Assembly: GCF_900114185.1 (NCBI RefSeq)
Contig: NZ_FOSE01000005.1
Coordinates: forward strand, 310,001-374,000
DNA length: 64,000 nucleotides
Direction: 5' to 3'
Source of the DNA: Cellulomonas sp. KH9
Lineage (GTDB): Bacteria > Actinomycetota > Actinomycetes > Actinomycetales > Cellulomonadaceae
Shown here piece after piece: positions 7,714-16,097 of the stretch (positions within the stretch are counted from its first letter, which is position 1; the number at the start of each line of letters is the position of its first letter). A program made the position numbers and the translations under genes. The notes under the pieces were generated by a model. The model did not search any database. It was not told where the DNA came from and saw only the letters and a list, made by a program, of their open reading frames with translations.

Positions 7714-9177
7714 TCAGCGCAGCCCGTCCCAGCGCATCGGGTTGGACCGCGTCGAGGCCAGCAGGAACCAGGACGTCGCGCCGACGTGCTGCACCTGGAA
7801 GTAGCCGAACCCGAACCCGCTGTCGAGCAGGCTGGACGCGGCGACGACCCCGCCGTCGACCTCGACGCCGCCCAGGTGCTGCCCGCCGCCGAGCACGTCC
7901 TGGGCGTGCCGCACCTGGGCGAGCAGGGCCTCGGCGCGCTGCCGGTCGCCGCGCCGGTCCCGGTCCAGCAGCGACGTCGCGAGCTGCGCGGTGCCCTCGA
8001 CCCACACGCCCTGCGGGTGCACGGTCACGCCGTTGTACTGCGCGGTCGAGGTGAGCGACGCGGTGCTGAACGTGACGCCGGAGACCTGCTCGCCGTCGGG
8101 CAGCTGGGAGGTCACGGCCGCGGCGTCGTCCGTGACCGCGAGCGCGGCGGCCGCCCAGTCCAGCGCCGGGTCGTACCGCCGGTCCCCGATCGCCAGCCGG
8201 CTCCACGTGGCGGGGTCCAGGGGGACGGGGTCGCGGTTGATCTCGACGCCGTCGTTCGTCCCCGTCCAGAACCAGCCGGACGCGGGCTCCCACATGCGCT
8301 CGACGAACCGGCGCGCGTGCTCGACGGCGCCGCCCCAGCGCCGGTCGCCGGTGGCCTTGCGCAGCATGGTGAAGAAGGCGACGCAGTCGACGTTGTGCTC
8401 GGTGGACCCGTTGGGCACGGGCTGGTTCGCCCCGTCGACGCCGAAGGAGAACCCGCCCAGGGGTGCGGTCGACCAGGTGGTCGAGGTGATCCACTCCCCG
8501 ATCCGCACCGCCCCGTCGCGGTAGCGGGGGTCACGGGTCGCCCGGTACAGGTGCAGCAGCGCGATACCGGGCCACGCCATGTCGCCCACCGCCGTGCCGA
8601 GGAACCCGAACTGCCAGCCGACGTTCGCGGCACCGTCGGCGCGCACGAACCCGTCGGGCTGCGGCGAGCCGTCGTAGAAGGTGTACGGGCCGACGTTGTA
8701 GCCCTGGCGCAGGCGGCCGTCCGCGTGGTCGGGGTCGTGCTCCTGCGCGAACAGCAGCCCGTCGCCGATCACCCGCGCGGTCTCGACGCTGCCGCGACGC
8801 CCGTCGGCGAGCAGCGCGCAGACCGCCAACGCGTTGTCGTAGACGAACGCCGTGGAGAACAGGCCCAGCTCGTCGGTGTAGCTCTGCGCGAGCCGGGGCC
8901 CGGTGTTGACCGCCGGGTACGCGTCCGTGGCCGCGCGGACGAACGCGACCGCCGCGCGCTCGGCGCCCGCCGGGCCACCGTGGTGCCGGGGGCGTCCCGG
9001 GTGCGCCGGGGGCCGCGGTCCCCATCCGCGTCCGTCGTGCGCGCCGGCCGCACCCGCCCCGGCGACGACGGCGACGGCCGCGCCCGTGACGGCCAGGAAC
9101 GTGCGCCGACGCAGGTCGGGTCCGCCCGGGGGCGGGGTGGGGCGGGAGGTGGCGTGGACCTGCGGGCTCTCGGGCAT
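7714..9177 (-). CDS. Tat-exported six-hairpin-fold hydrolase-like protein
   Basis: ATG at 9177 (MPESPQ) has GGGGAG 6 nt upstream and starts a 487-residue protein with a Tat signal (DLRRRTFLAVTGAAV, twin arginine near residues 23-25), followed by an (alpha/alpha)6-barrel-like sequence rich in Trp/Tyr motifs: GLFSTAFVYDNALAVCALLADG, LHLYRATRDPRYRDGAV, STEHNVDCVAFFTMLRKATGD and GVTVHPQGVWVEGTAQLA. Such spacing is usual in secreted glycoside hydrolases or lyases; the exact GH/PL family is unclear. TAGCCT at 9235-9230 is a candidate -10. An in-frame start at 9240 would put a non-conserved extension before the Tat motif, so I reject it. Confidence 0.75.
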   Translation of the reverse strand: MPESPQVHATSRPTPPPGGPDLRRRTFLAVTGAAVAVVAGAGAAGAHDGRGWGPRPPAHPGRPRHHGGPAGAERAAVAFVRAATDAYPAVNTGPRLAQSYTDELGLFSTAFVYDNALAVCALLADGRRGSVETARVIGDGLLFAQEHDPDHADGRLRQGYNVGPYTFYDGSPQPDGFVRADGAANVGWQFGFLGTAVGDMAWPGIALLHLYRATRDPRYRDGAVRIGEWITSTTWSTAPLGGFSFGVDGANQPVPNGSTEHNVDCVAFFTMLRKATGDRRWGGAVEHARRFVERMWEPASGWFWTGTNDGVEINRDPVPLDPATWSRLAIGDRRYDPALDWAAAALAVTDDAAAVTSQLPDGEQVSGVTFSTASLTSTAQYNGVTVHPQGVWVEGTAQLATSLLDRDRRGDRQRAEALLAQVRHAQDVLGGGQHLGGVEVDGGVVAASSLLDSGFGFGYFQVQHVGATSWFLLASTRSNPMRWDGLR

Positions 9178-9340
9178 GCGCGCTCCCCGGTGACTGAGGT
9201 GGCCGTCGCGTCGTCGCGACCCGTCGGCCAGGCTAGGCACCGGACACCCCCGGAGGGAAGGTGCACGACGGGAGCAACCGGACCGCTCGTCCGGCGCAGG
9301 GCGGCGCGTGCCCGGGGCGGCGCACCCACCGGCAGGACGA

Positions 9341-9375
9341 CGAGGCCGGCCGCAGAGGGGTGCGGGCCGGCCTCG
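9341..9375 (-). terminator. Hairpin terminator of the epimerase gene
   Basis: CGAGGCCGGC-CGCA and TGCG-g-GCCGGCCTCG pair with one bulged G around GAGGGG, 15 nt beyond the stop codon of the gene ending at 9391. Confidence 0.6.
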
Positions 9376-9390
9376 CCGTGTCTGGCCCGG

Positions 9391-10386
9391 TCAGCCGACC
9401 GGGGTCGCCACCGGGTGCTCGACGCACCAGCGGAAGGTCTCGCGGACCGCCTCGACGACGTCGTCCGGCTCGATGCCGAGCGCGGAGGCCGTCGGCTCGA
9501 TGTCGCTCACCGCGGCGCGGTCCTGGAAGCGCATCGAGTCGACCACGTGGATCCCGTGCTCGGTGCCCGCGGCCGCGGCGGCCGCGTCGGCCTGGGCGCC
9601 GAACGGCAGCATCGCGTCCAGCGGCACCACGACGACGTCCTGCGGGTCGCGGCCGACCGCCTCGCACGCCAGGCGGTACAGCTCGGCGTACGTCAGGTCG
9701 TACCCGTTGATCGCGTAGCGCGCACCGTGCGTGCCGGACTCCATCGCACCGACGGCCGCCTGCGCGACCTGCCGGACGGTGACCGCCGACGTCGAGCCGC
9801 CGAGGACCGCCACCGGACCGGCGGCCTGCACCCGGTCGAGGACGAACTGCCACAGGGGCCGGCGCTGCCCCACGAGCCCGAAGATGTACGGCAGACGCAG
9901 GACCATCACGTCCATGGCCCCGTCGCCCTCGAGGTACGCGACCTCCTCCTGCGCCAGACGGGTGCGGGGGTAGCCGTTGTGGGTGCGGTACCCCAGGTCG
10001 TCGAACCGCTCGGCGAACTCGGCGGTGTAGGAGCCGAACAGCACGAACCGCGTGACACCGGCGCCGCGGGCGACGCGCGCCAGGCGCTGCGTGGGGCGGA
10101 CGTTGGCCTCGTGGAAGAAGTGCGCGGCGGGGGCGGGCGGGATCGTGCGCTCGTCCGCACCGGCGGCGTACACCACGGCGTCGACGTCGGTGAGCAGCGA
10201 GGTCAGCTCGTCGTCCGTCATCGCCGCGACGTCGCCCCACAGCGCCTGCACGCCGTCCGGGAACGTGATGTCGGTCGCCACCGGCGGCAGCGACAGGCTC
10301 GTGACGCGGTGCCCGCGGGCGACCAGCTCGAGGACCGTGTGGAAGCCGAGGAGACCGGAGCCTCCGACGACCAGAACGCTGCTCAT
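9391..10386 (-). CDS. NAD-dependent epimerase/dehydratase
   Basis: An extended short-chain dehydrogenase of 331 residues. The Rossmann motif VLVVGGSGLLGFHTVLELVA is at about 4-23. VVYAAGADERT corresponds to the loop after beta4. Catalytic-type residues appear as FGSYTAEF and the Y-x-x-x-K position appears as NGYPRTR, in which the usual Lys is replaced by Arg; I flag this. RLPYIFGL is the conserved downstream strand. Start ATG 10386 has GAGGGA about 9 nt upstream; the longer open frame to 10623 is antisense to the next gene's tail. Substrate unknown, probably a nucleotide sugar or related polyol. Confidence 0.85.
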   Translation of the reverse strand: MSSVLVVGGSGLLGFHTVLELVARGHRVTSLSLPPVATDITFPDGVQALWGDVAAMTDDELTSLLTDVDAVVYAAGADERTIPPAPAAHFFHEANVRPTQRLARVARGAGVTRFVLFGSYTAEFAERFDDLGYRTHNGYPRTRLAQEEVAYLEGDGAMDVMVLRLPYIFGLVGQRRPLWQFVLDRVQAAGPVAVLGGSTSAVTVRQVAQAAVGAMESGTHGARYAINGYDLTYAELYRLACEAVGRDPQDVVVVPLDAMLPFGAQADAAAAAAGTEHGIHVVDSMRFQDRAAVSDIEPTASALGIEPDDVVEAVRETFRWCVEHPVATPVG

Positions 10387-10510
10387 GACGCACTTCCCTC
10401 TCGACGCGGGCCACGTGGCGTGGCCTCGTGCGGAGAGTCTTCGACGTCGTCGCGGTGGGTACCTGGGCCCTGGGTCCCGTCCGGTGCGGCCGCGGGCGTG
10501 GCGAGCGGCC

Positions 10511-11098
10511 TCAGCGCCGCTCGGACGGCTCGGGGATGAACGCGCCCGCCGCTGCCAGCACACCCATGACGACCCCGGTGCGCGTGTGGGGGAACCGCAC
10601 ACCGGCCGCCGCACGCGCCTCACCGCGCCGGTACACCCAGCGCTCGAACGCGACGGGGCCGACCGTCCCGGCCGCCACGAGCACCGCCACGACGCCCAGC
10701 GCAGCGGCGCGCTGGGAGGCGCTCGGCCGGCCCGTCACGTCGTCCCCGTCGCCGGGCAGCACGTCGGTGGCGGTCGTCCCGGCGTCGGACGGGTCGCTCA
10801 CCGCGGCGTCGGGATCGGCGTCCGAGCGCGGGTGGGCGTCGCCCGCACCGTCCCGCGACGAGACGCCGGCGAGAGCCTCTCGCCAGGACGTGCGCTTCGC
10901 CTCCCAGTCCGCCCGCGTGGTGGGCATGCCCTCCATCGTGGTCATGCCCAGGCCCAGCAGCGCGGTCTTCAGCCAGAAGCGCGCCGCGCGGGAGCTCACG
11001 ACGTCCGGCACCGCGTAGTAGGCCGCCGTGGTCAGCCCTGCCACGAGGGCGTCGCGGGCCCGGTTCCGGTCGGTGGTCACGGGAGTCCTGTCGTCCAT
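10511..11098 (-). CDS. Multi-pass membrane protein, paralog of the gene at 6632
   Basis: A 195-residue paralog of the 6632-7153 protein (shared AYYAxPD near the N-terminus and GEAR..GVRFPHTRTGVVMG near the C-terminus), with a longer acidic Asp/Ser-rich central loop (about 80-120). TAGCGT lies just upstream of the ATG at 11098 on the minus strand (6 nt), so the message is probably leaderless. It lies divergent to the YigZ-like gene. The presence of two copies within 4 kb indicates a local duplication. Confidence 0.7.
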   Translation of the reverse strand: MDDRTPVTTDRNRARDALVAGLTTAAYYAVPDVVSSRAARFWLKTALLGLGMTTMEGMPTTRADWEAKRTSWREALAGVSSRDGAGDAHPRSDADPDAAVSDPSDAGTTATDVLPGDGDDVTGRPSASQRAAALGVVAVLVAAGTVGPVAFERWVYRRGEARAAAGVRFPHTRTGVVMGVLAAAGAFIPEPSERR

Positions 11099-11203
11099 GC
11101 CGCCACGCTAGCCAGCGGCGGTCAGCACCCGCCTCGGTCGTGCGGACGACCCGTGCTCCGTCCCGCGGCGGGTGCTCGTCGGCGTGGCATCGTGGGTGGT
11201 GCC

Positions 11204-11824
11204 ATGCCCTCCTACCTGACGATCGCCCGCGACGGCGAGGCGACCCTCGAGATCAAGCGCTCCCGGTTCCTGTGCACGCTGCGCCGGGTCGAGCAGGAGA
11301 GCGACGCCCGCGCGCTGGTCGACCAGATGCGCAAGGCCCACTGGGACGCGCGCCACCACTGCTCGGCGTTCGTCATCGGCCCGGACGCGATGCTGCAGCG
11401 GTCCTCGGACGACGGCGAGCCGGCAGGGACCGCAGGGGCCCCGATGCTCGAGGTGCTCCGTGGGCACGGCGTCAGCGACGTCGCCGTCGTCGTCACGCGG
11501 TGGTTCGGCGGGATCCTGCTGGGCGCGGGCGGGCTGGTGCGCGCGTACTCCGACGCGGTGTCGGCCGGGCTGGCCGAGGTCGGCACGCTCGAGCGTCGGC
11601 TGCTCGAGGAGTGGAGCCTGAGCCTCGACCACACCGAGGCGGGGCGCGTCGAGGGCGAGCTGCGCGCCCGGGGCGTCGAGGTGCTGGACACGACGTACGC
11701 GCAGGACGTGCGCCTGCTGGTCGGGGTCACCGACCCCCGGGCGCTCGTGACGACGGTCGCGGCCCTCACCTCGGGTCGCGTGGAGCCGGAGCGCGTCGGC
11801 GAGCGGTGGGTCGACCTGCGCTGA
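11204..11824 (+). CDS. YigZ/IMPACT family protein
   Basis: This 206-residue protein has the IMPACT-family N-terminal domain: EIKRSRFLCTLRRVEQESDARALVDQMRKAHWDARHHCSAFVIG (about 15-58), SSDDGEPAGTAGAPMLEVLRGHGVSDVAVVVTRWFGGILLGAGGLVRAY (about 67-115). The C-terminal DUF1949 part follows. YigZ proteins have been linked to translation or proteolysis, but their reaction is not established. Start ATG at 11204 (MPSYLTIARDGEA) matches the family. It converges with the ABC-F gene, whose stop is 24 nt away. Confidence 0.9.
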   Translation: MPSYLTIARDGEATLEIKRSRFLCTLRRVEQESDARALVDQMRKAHWDARHHCSAFVIGPDAMLQRSSDDGEPAGTAGAPMLEVLRGHGVSDVAVVVTRWFGGILLGAGGLVRAYSDAVSAGLAEVGTLERRLLEEWSLSLDHTEAGRVEGELRARGVEVLDTTYAQDVRLLVGVTDPRALVTTVAALTSGRVEPERVGERWVDLR

Positions 11825-11847
11825 CGCGTCCCGCCGGGCCCGTGGTG

Positions 11848-13494
11848 TCAGTCCGGCTGCACCTCGGCGACCTGCCCGTCCTCGACGTGCCAGCGCCGGG
11901 TGAGGCGCACGGTGTCGAGCATCCGGCGGTCGTGCGTGACCAGCAGGATCGTCCCGTCGAACGACTCCATCGCCTGCTCGAGCTGTTCGATGGCCGGCAG
12001 GTCCAGGTGGTTCGTCGGCTCGTCGAGGACCAGCAGGTTGACGCCGCGAGCCTGCAGCGCCGCCAGCGCCGCGCGGGTGCGCTCCCCGGGGGAGAGTGAC
12101 GCCGCCGGGCGCCCGACCTGGTGCCCGGCGAGGCCGAACTTGGCCAGCAGGGTGCGGACGTCGGCGGTGGTCCAGTCGGGCACCTGCCGGGCGAACGCGT
12201 CCCCCACCGGCTCGTCGCCCTCGAACGCGGCGCGCGCCTGGTCGACCTCGCCGACGAGCACGCCGGGGCCGAGCGCCGCGCTGCCCTCGTCGGGGGCGAT
12301 GCGCCCCAGCAGCAGCGCCAGCAGCGTCGACTTGCCGGAGCCGTTCGGGCCGGTGACCGCGACGCGGTCCTGCCAGTCGAGCTGCAGGTCGACGGGCCCG
12401 AGGACGAAGTCGCCGCGCCGGACCACCGCCGCCCGGGCGGTCGCGACGACCGCCCCGGAGCGCGGCGCGGTGGCGATGCTCATGCGCAGCTGCCACTCCT
12501 TGCGCGGCTCCTCGACCGTCTCCAGCCGCTCGATCATCCGGTCGGTCTGGCGCGCCTTGGCCGCCTGCTTCTCGGACGTCTCCCCGCGGTGGTGCTTGAC
12601 GTGCTTGTCGTTGTCGGAGGCCTTGCGCCGCGCGTTGCGCACGCCCTTCTCCATCCACGCGCGCTGCATCCGCGCGCGGCCCGCGAGCGCGTCGCGGCGG
12701 CTCGCGTAGTCCTCGTACGCCTCGCGCGCCTGGCGCCGGGCCGTCGAGCGCTCCTCCAGGTACGCGTCGTACGAGCCGCCGTAGGTGGCCACCCGCTGCA
12801 GGCTGCGGTCGATCTCGACCACCGTCGTGACGGTGCGGGCCAGGAACTCCCGGTCGTGGCTGACCACGACGATCGGCGCCTGCGCCCGCTCGACGAACTC
12901 CTCGAGCCGGTCCAGCCCGTCGGCGTCCAGGTCGTTGGTCGGCTCGTCGAGCAGGTACAGGTCGAAGCGGGACAGCAGCAGCGCCGCCAGGCCGACGCGC
13001 GCGGCCTGCCCGCCGGACAGCGCCGTCATCGGCAGGTCCAGGTCGACCGCGAGCCCGAGGTCGTCGGCGACCACGCCCAGCCGGGCGTCGAGGTCGGCGC
13101 CGCCGAGCGCCATCCAGCGCTCCAGTGCCTGCGTGAACTCGTCGGCCGCGTCGGGGGCGTCGGCGGCGAGCGCGTCGGAGGCCGCGTCCATCGCCCGCTG
13201 CGCCTCGGCGACGCCCGTGCGCCGCTCGAGGAACGTGCGCACGGACTCGTCGGGGTGCCGCTCGACCTCCTGCACGAGGTACCCGACCTGTGCGGTCGGC
13301 GGCGAGAGCGCGATCGAGCCCGCCTCGGGGGCGCGCTGACCGGCGAGGATCCGCAGGAGGGTCGTCTTGCCGGCGCCGTTGGGGCCGACGAGCCCGACGA
13401 CGTCACCGGGCGCGACGACCAGGTCGAGGCCGGAGAACAGCTCGCGGTCACCGAACGCCGCGGCCACGCCCTTGGCCTGGAGGGTGGCACTCAT
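11848..13494 (-). CDS. ABC-F family ATPase
   Basis: A 548-residue tandem-ATPase protein without membrane segments. Two Walker A motifs are visible (GPNGAGKTT and GPNGSGKST), with the signatures LSGGQAARVG and LSPGERTRAA, Walker B LYLLDEPTNDLD and LLVLDEPTNHLD, and a charged inter-domain linker rich in Arg/Lys (about 240-330). ABC-F proteins act on the ribosome, as translation factors or in antibiotic protection; this one has the general architecture of the housekeeping-type group and cannot be placed more exactly. ATG at 13494 overlaps the stop of a small upstream membrane ORF by ATGA, so its translation may be coupled to it. Confidence 0.9.
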   Translation of the reverse strand: MSATLQAKGVAAAFGDRELFSGLDLVVAPGDVVGLVGPNGAGKTTLLRILAGQRAPEAGSIALSPPTAQVGYLVQEVERHPDESVRTFLERRTGVAEAQRAMDAASDALAADAPDAADEFTQALERWMALGGADLDARLGVVADDLGLAVDLDLPMTALSGGQAARVGLAALLLSRFDLYLLDEPTNDLDADGLDRLEEFVERAQAPIVVVSHDREFLARTVTTVVEIDRSLQRVATYGGSYDAYLEERSTARRQAREAYEDYASRRDALAGRARMQRAWMEKGVRNARRKASDNDKHVKHHRGETSEKQAAKARQTDRMIERLETVEEPRKEWQLRMSIATAPRSGAVVATARAAVVRRGDFVLGPVDLQLDWQDRVAVTGPNGSGKSTLLALLLGRIAPDEGSAALGPGVLVGEVDQARAAFEGDEPVGDAFARQVPDWTTADVRTLLAKFGLAGHQVGRPAASLSPGERTRAALAALQARGVNLLVLDEPTNHLDLPAIEQLEQAMESFDGTILLVTHDRRMLDTVRLTRRWHVEDGQVAEVQPD

Positions 13495-13664
13495 GGGCCC
13501 ATGATGCCCGGCCCGCGGGTGGATCCCGTCCCTGATATCCGTGGGCGCCGGGCCGTCGTCGATCGGTCTCGGCGCCGCGGCCGGACCTGCCCCCTCAGGT
13601 GCAGCACCAGCCACGCATCGACGAGCACCGTGATGACGATCCCGGGGACGACCCACCCCCACAT
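13491..13664 (-). CDS. Small single-pass membrane protein coupled to the ABC-F gene
   Basis: A 57-residue frame starting at ATG 13664 (MWGWVVPGIVITVLVDAWLVL) has a clear N-terminal membrane segment (about 4-22) and then a very basic tail. Its stop TGA (13493-13491) overlaps the ABC-F ATG in an ATGA junction. The Shine-Dalgarno is weak. The overlap and the hydrophobic segment support a real gene, but an upstream start is possible and the tail looks low in conservation. Function unknown. Confidence 0.5.
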   Translation of the reverse strand: MWGWVVPGIVITVLVDAWLVLHLRGQVRPRRRDRSTTARRPRISGTGSTRGPGIMGP

Positions 13665-13770
13665 CCAGCCGGGACCGTGGGCGTCGGACCTCGTGCCTGT
13701 GCCACGGGACGGGTGGCTGTGGACGGCGTGCGCGGGGGCGGGTCGGGTACCACTACGGTGCCGACGTCCG

Positions 13771-13783
13771 TTTCGTCCGTTGT
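13771..13783 (+). promoter_or_regulatory. TTTCGTCCGTTGT element upstream of the 13791/13895 genes
   Basis: Shares its core (TCGTCCGWT) with elements before the genes at 3138 and 18131. It lies 8 nt before the GTG at 13791 and 26 nt before the ATG at 13809. Confidence 0.25.
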
Positions 13784-13790
13784 GTGAGGG

Positions 13791-13892
13791 GTGAGCGAGG
13801 CGGGCGTGATGCCCACGCGCCAGGAGCTCCTCGACGAGGCGACCCGGATCGATGACATGCTCGGCCACCTGTTCCGACCGAGGGAGCGCTGA
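13791..13892 (+). CDS. Small ORF (27-33 codons) preceding the gene at 13895
   Basis: GTG 13791 or ATG 13809 opens a frame ending at 13892, two bases before the next ATG. The shorter product MPTRQELLDEATRIDDMLGH (first 20 residues) looks helical and acidic. GAGGCGGG lies upstream of the ATG. The tight spacing suggests coupling to the following gene. It could be the remnant C-terminus of a longer protein. No family recognised. Confidence 0.4.
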   Translation: MSEAGVMPTRQELLDEATRIDDMLGHLFRPRER

Positions 13893-13894
13893 CG

Positions 13895-14359
13895 ATGTAC
13901 TGGCTTCACCCCGCTGTCGAGGGCGACCTCGGTCCCGGAGTCGACTACGACATCACCCGCGACCCCCAGCTGCTCGGTGAGCTCGCCTACGAGTTCGACG
14001 ACTGGGGAGGTGACGACATCGTCCAGACGTCGGGGTACTGGCTCGTGAGCGACAGGCTCGCGCAGGCGCTGTCGACGTCCGCACTGACCGGGTGGGAGCT
14101 CGCACCGGTGCGCGTCAGCACCTCCGACGTGTTCGACCAGCTGCATCCCGACGGGCTGGACATGCCGACGTGGCACCGTCTGGTGCCCGTCGGCACGCCC
14201 ACCGACGACTTCACGCTCGTGCGCAGGGTGTACCTGTGCGTGAGCGAGCGCGCACTGGCGTTCCTGCGGGGCTTCGACCTCACCCACGCCCGGATCAGGG
14301 ACGAGTCCGAGATCCCGCCGATCAGGGACGCGGGCGGGCACCCGGTCAACGGATCCTGA
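13895..14359 (+). CDS. Hypothetical protein, possibly immunity-protein-like
   Basis: The 154-residue protein is soluble and acidic, with SGYWLVSDRLAQALSTSALTGWELAPV followed by VRRVYLCVSERALAFLRGFDLTHARI. The pattern 'voluntary SDR/SERA... aL ... L..a' resembles Imm11/DUF1629-like or similar immunity proteins, but similarity is only impressionistic. It is coupled to the small ORF before it. No toxin gene is next to it. It overlaps the convergent membrane gene at 14346 by 14 nt. Confidence 0.55.
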   Translation: MYWLHPAVEGDLGPGVDYDITRDPQLLGELAYEFDDWGGDDIVQTSGYWLVSDRLAQALSTSALTGWELAPVRVSTSDVFDQLHPDGLDMPTWHRLVPVGTPTDDFTLVRRVYLCVSERALAFLRGFDLTHARIRDESEIPPIRDAGGHPVNGS

Positions 14360-15380
14360 AGATCTCGACCACGTGCGGGGCGTCCACCAGGGTGTGCGGC
14401 GCGAGCGCGTGGTACGCCCACAGGTGCACCCACGCGTTCCCCGTCCGGACGGTGAGCAGGGTCTTCATCATCCCGGGGGCGAGGTAGACGAAGAACAGGA
14501 AGACGACCGACAGCACCGCGTCGGTGGGCGTCGTGAGGACCGTCCACGCGTCCCAGGCGTGCAGCGCCGTGTAGAGGACGCCGCCGAGGACCACCGTGGC
14601 GGGCGCCGATCCGGTGAGCCGGAGCAGCCGCGGCACGAGCAGCGCGTGGACCAGCACCATGATCGGCAGGCCGGTCCCGGCGAGGTAGAGCAGGAACGTC
14701 ACCGGGACGCCGACGACGTACTGGTGCGTCGACAGCCGGCCGACCACCGTGGCGAGGGTCGCCATCTGGATCGCGGACTCCGCGACGAGGACGACGAGGA
14801 TGAGGCGCACGTCGCCGCGGCGGTCGGTGGAGACCAGGTTCAGCTGCGCGGCCGAGTACCGGCGGCGGAAGACGGCGAGCGGCACGAGCGCGTAGACGAC
14901 GAGGTTGTAGCCGGCCCAGGTGACGGCCTCGGCCGGGGCGACGTGGTCGTGCGTCCCGACGACGGACCCGGCGAGGTGCAGGCCGATCGGGTGCCACCCC
15001 AGGAGCCGGCCCAGCACGAACCCGCCGAGCAGGCCGAGCGCCGCCCAGGCCAGGAGCAGGACGGTCTCGCGACGCGCTGTCGCGAGGTCCGGCGCGCGGG
15101 CGGCGACGTCGGGCCGCGCGCGCCGGCGGGTCAGCAGGCACGTCAGCGCCATGAGCGCCAGCACGCCCAGGAGGGCGACGTCGGCGCCGACGAGCTGGTC
15201 GACGGCCGAGCCGGGCAGCCCGGGCCAGTCGAACGGGAGGGTCCGTCCGGCCAGCAGCAGCACGACGACGTTGCCCGCCAGCCAGAGCGCTGCGGTGACC
15301 TGCACGCTGCGGTGCCGGGTGAGCCACCGGACGGTGGCCCACGGGCCGAGCGCGGTGCGTGGGGTGGTCGTCGTGGCCAT
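14346..15380 (-). CDS. Multi-pass membrane protein controlled by a divergent TetR
   Basis: 344 residues with about eight hydrophobic segments, starting at ATG 15380 (MATTTTPRTALGPW). Motifs such as HQYVVGVPVTFLLYLAGTG, LGGVLYTALHAWDAWTVL and NAWVHLWAYHALAPHTLVDAPHVV are seen; the His-rich C-terminal part lies in or next to membrane segments and could bind a metal or head group, but I do not see the EExxxR of CAAX/CPBP proteases. The divergent TetR gene and two operator palindromes at 15396-15441 suggest it is inducible. Family not recognised. Confidence 0.75.
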   Translation of the reverse strand: MATTTTPRTALGPWATVRWLTRHRSVQVTAALWLAGNVVVLLLAGRTLPFDWPGLPGSAVDQLVGADVALLGVLALMALTCLLTRRRARPDVAARAPDLATARRETVLLLAWAALGLLGGFVLGRLLGWHPIGLHLAGSVVGTHDHVAPAEAVTWAGYNLVVYALVPLAVFRRRYSAAQLNLVSTDRRGDVRLILVVLVAESAIQMATLATVVGRLSTHQYVVGVPVTFLLYLAGTGLPIMVLVHALLVPRLLRLTGSAPATVVLGGVLYTALHAWDAWTVLTTPTDAVLSVVFLFFVYLAPGMMKTLLTVRTGNAWVHLWAYHALAPHTLVDAPHVVEIFRIR

Positions 15381-15395
15381 CACGGGCCCCCGATC

Positions 15396-15411
15396 TAGTA
15401 CGACCGTGCTA
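15396..15411 (+). promoter_or_regulatory. TetR operator 1
   Basis: TAGTACGACCGTGCTA: an imperfect copy (one mismatch between arms) of the palindrome at 15426-15441. It lies 16 nt before the start codon of the minus-strand membrane gene. Confidence 0.65.
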
Positions 15412-15425
15412 GTTCCGCCAGACAT

Positions 15426-15441
15426 TAGCACGGCTGTGCTA
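15426..15441 (+). promoter_or_regulatory. TetR operator 2
   Basis: TAGCACGGCTGTGCTA has perfect 6-bp arms. It overlaps TATAAC (15440-15445), which lies 6 nt before the GTG at 15452, so it should repress the TetR gene itself. Centre-to-centre distance to operator 1 is 30 bp. Confidence 0.75.
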
Positions 15442-15451
15442 TAACGACGAG

Positions 15452-16036
15452 GTGCCCCGACTCCTGGACGCCGACGCCCGACGCCGCGACATCGCGGACG
15501 CGACCTGGCGGGTGATCCGCCGCGACGGGCTGGAGAACGCTTCGGTGCGCAACGTCGCTGCCGAGGCCGGGCTGTCGGCCGGGTCGCTGCGCCACATGTT
15601 CGCCACGCAGGGCGAGCTGCTCGTGTTCGCCATGGCGCAGGTCGTCGAGCGGGTCACCGCCCGCCTGGCAGCGCAGGACGCGACGGGTGACCCGCTCGAC
15701 GCGGCCGAGCGGCACCTGCTCGAGCTGCTCCCCCTCGACGACGAGCGCCGCGCCGAGAACGAGGTCTGGACGGCGTTCACCGCCCGCGCGCTGGTCGACC
15801 CGTCGCTGCGCGCGTGCGCCGAGGAGAACCACGACCTGGTCCGCGCCGGGTGCCGGCACTGGGTCGAGGCGATCGCCGCCGGACGGGTGGACGTGGACCT
15901 GGAGGCGGACCGGCTGCACGCGGTGATCGACGGTCTCGCGGTGCACGCGGCCGTCCGGCCGGGCGGTGTCACGGGCGAGCGGTGCCGCGCCGTGCTCCGT
16001 CGGCACCTCGAGACGCTCGCCGCGACGCCGGGCTGA
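15452..16036 (+). CDS. TetR-family transcriptional regulator
   Basis: A 194-residue regulator: HTH at about 7-50 (DARRRDIADATWRVIRRDGL, NVAAEAGLSAGSLRHMFATQGELLVF), then a helical ligand-binding domain with the TetR_C pattern ERRAENEVWTAFTARAL and CRAVLRRHLETLA. The probable leaderless GTG start follows the -10 TATAAC. It probably represses itself and the divergent membrane protein through the two TAGCAC-type palindromes. Inducer unknown. Confidence 0.9.
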   Translation: MPRLLDADARRRDIADATWRVIRRDGLENASVRNVAAEAGLSAGSLRHMFATQGELLVFAMAQVVERVTARLAAQDATGDPLDAAERHLLELLPLDDERRAENEVWTAFTARALVDPSLRACAEENHDLVRAGCRHWVEAIAAGRVDVDLEADRLHAVIDGLAVHAAVRPGGVTGERCRAVLRRHLETLAATPG

Positions 16037-16097
16037 CGCGGCGGCGGCAGGGTCGAGCACGGGACCGACGGGTCCGGTCCGGTGCCGCCTCGCTGCC

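Noticed and set aside
7786..10539. A 917-codon plus-strand open frame
   Set aside because: Antisense to the Tat-exported hydrolase and epimerase genes; composition is typical of a GC-driven shadow frame.
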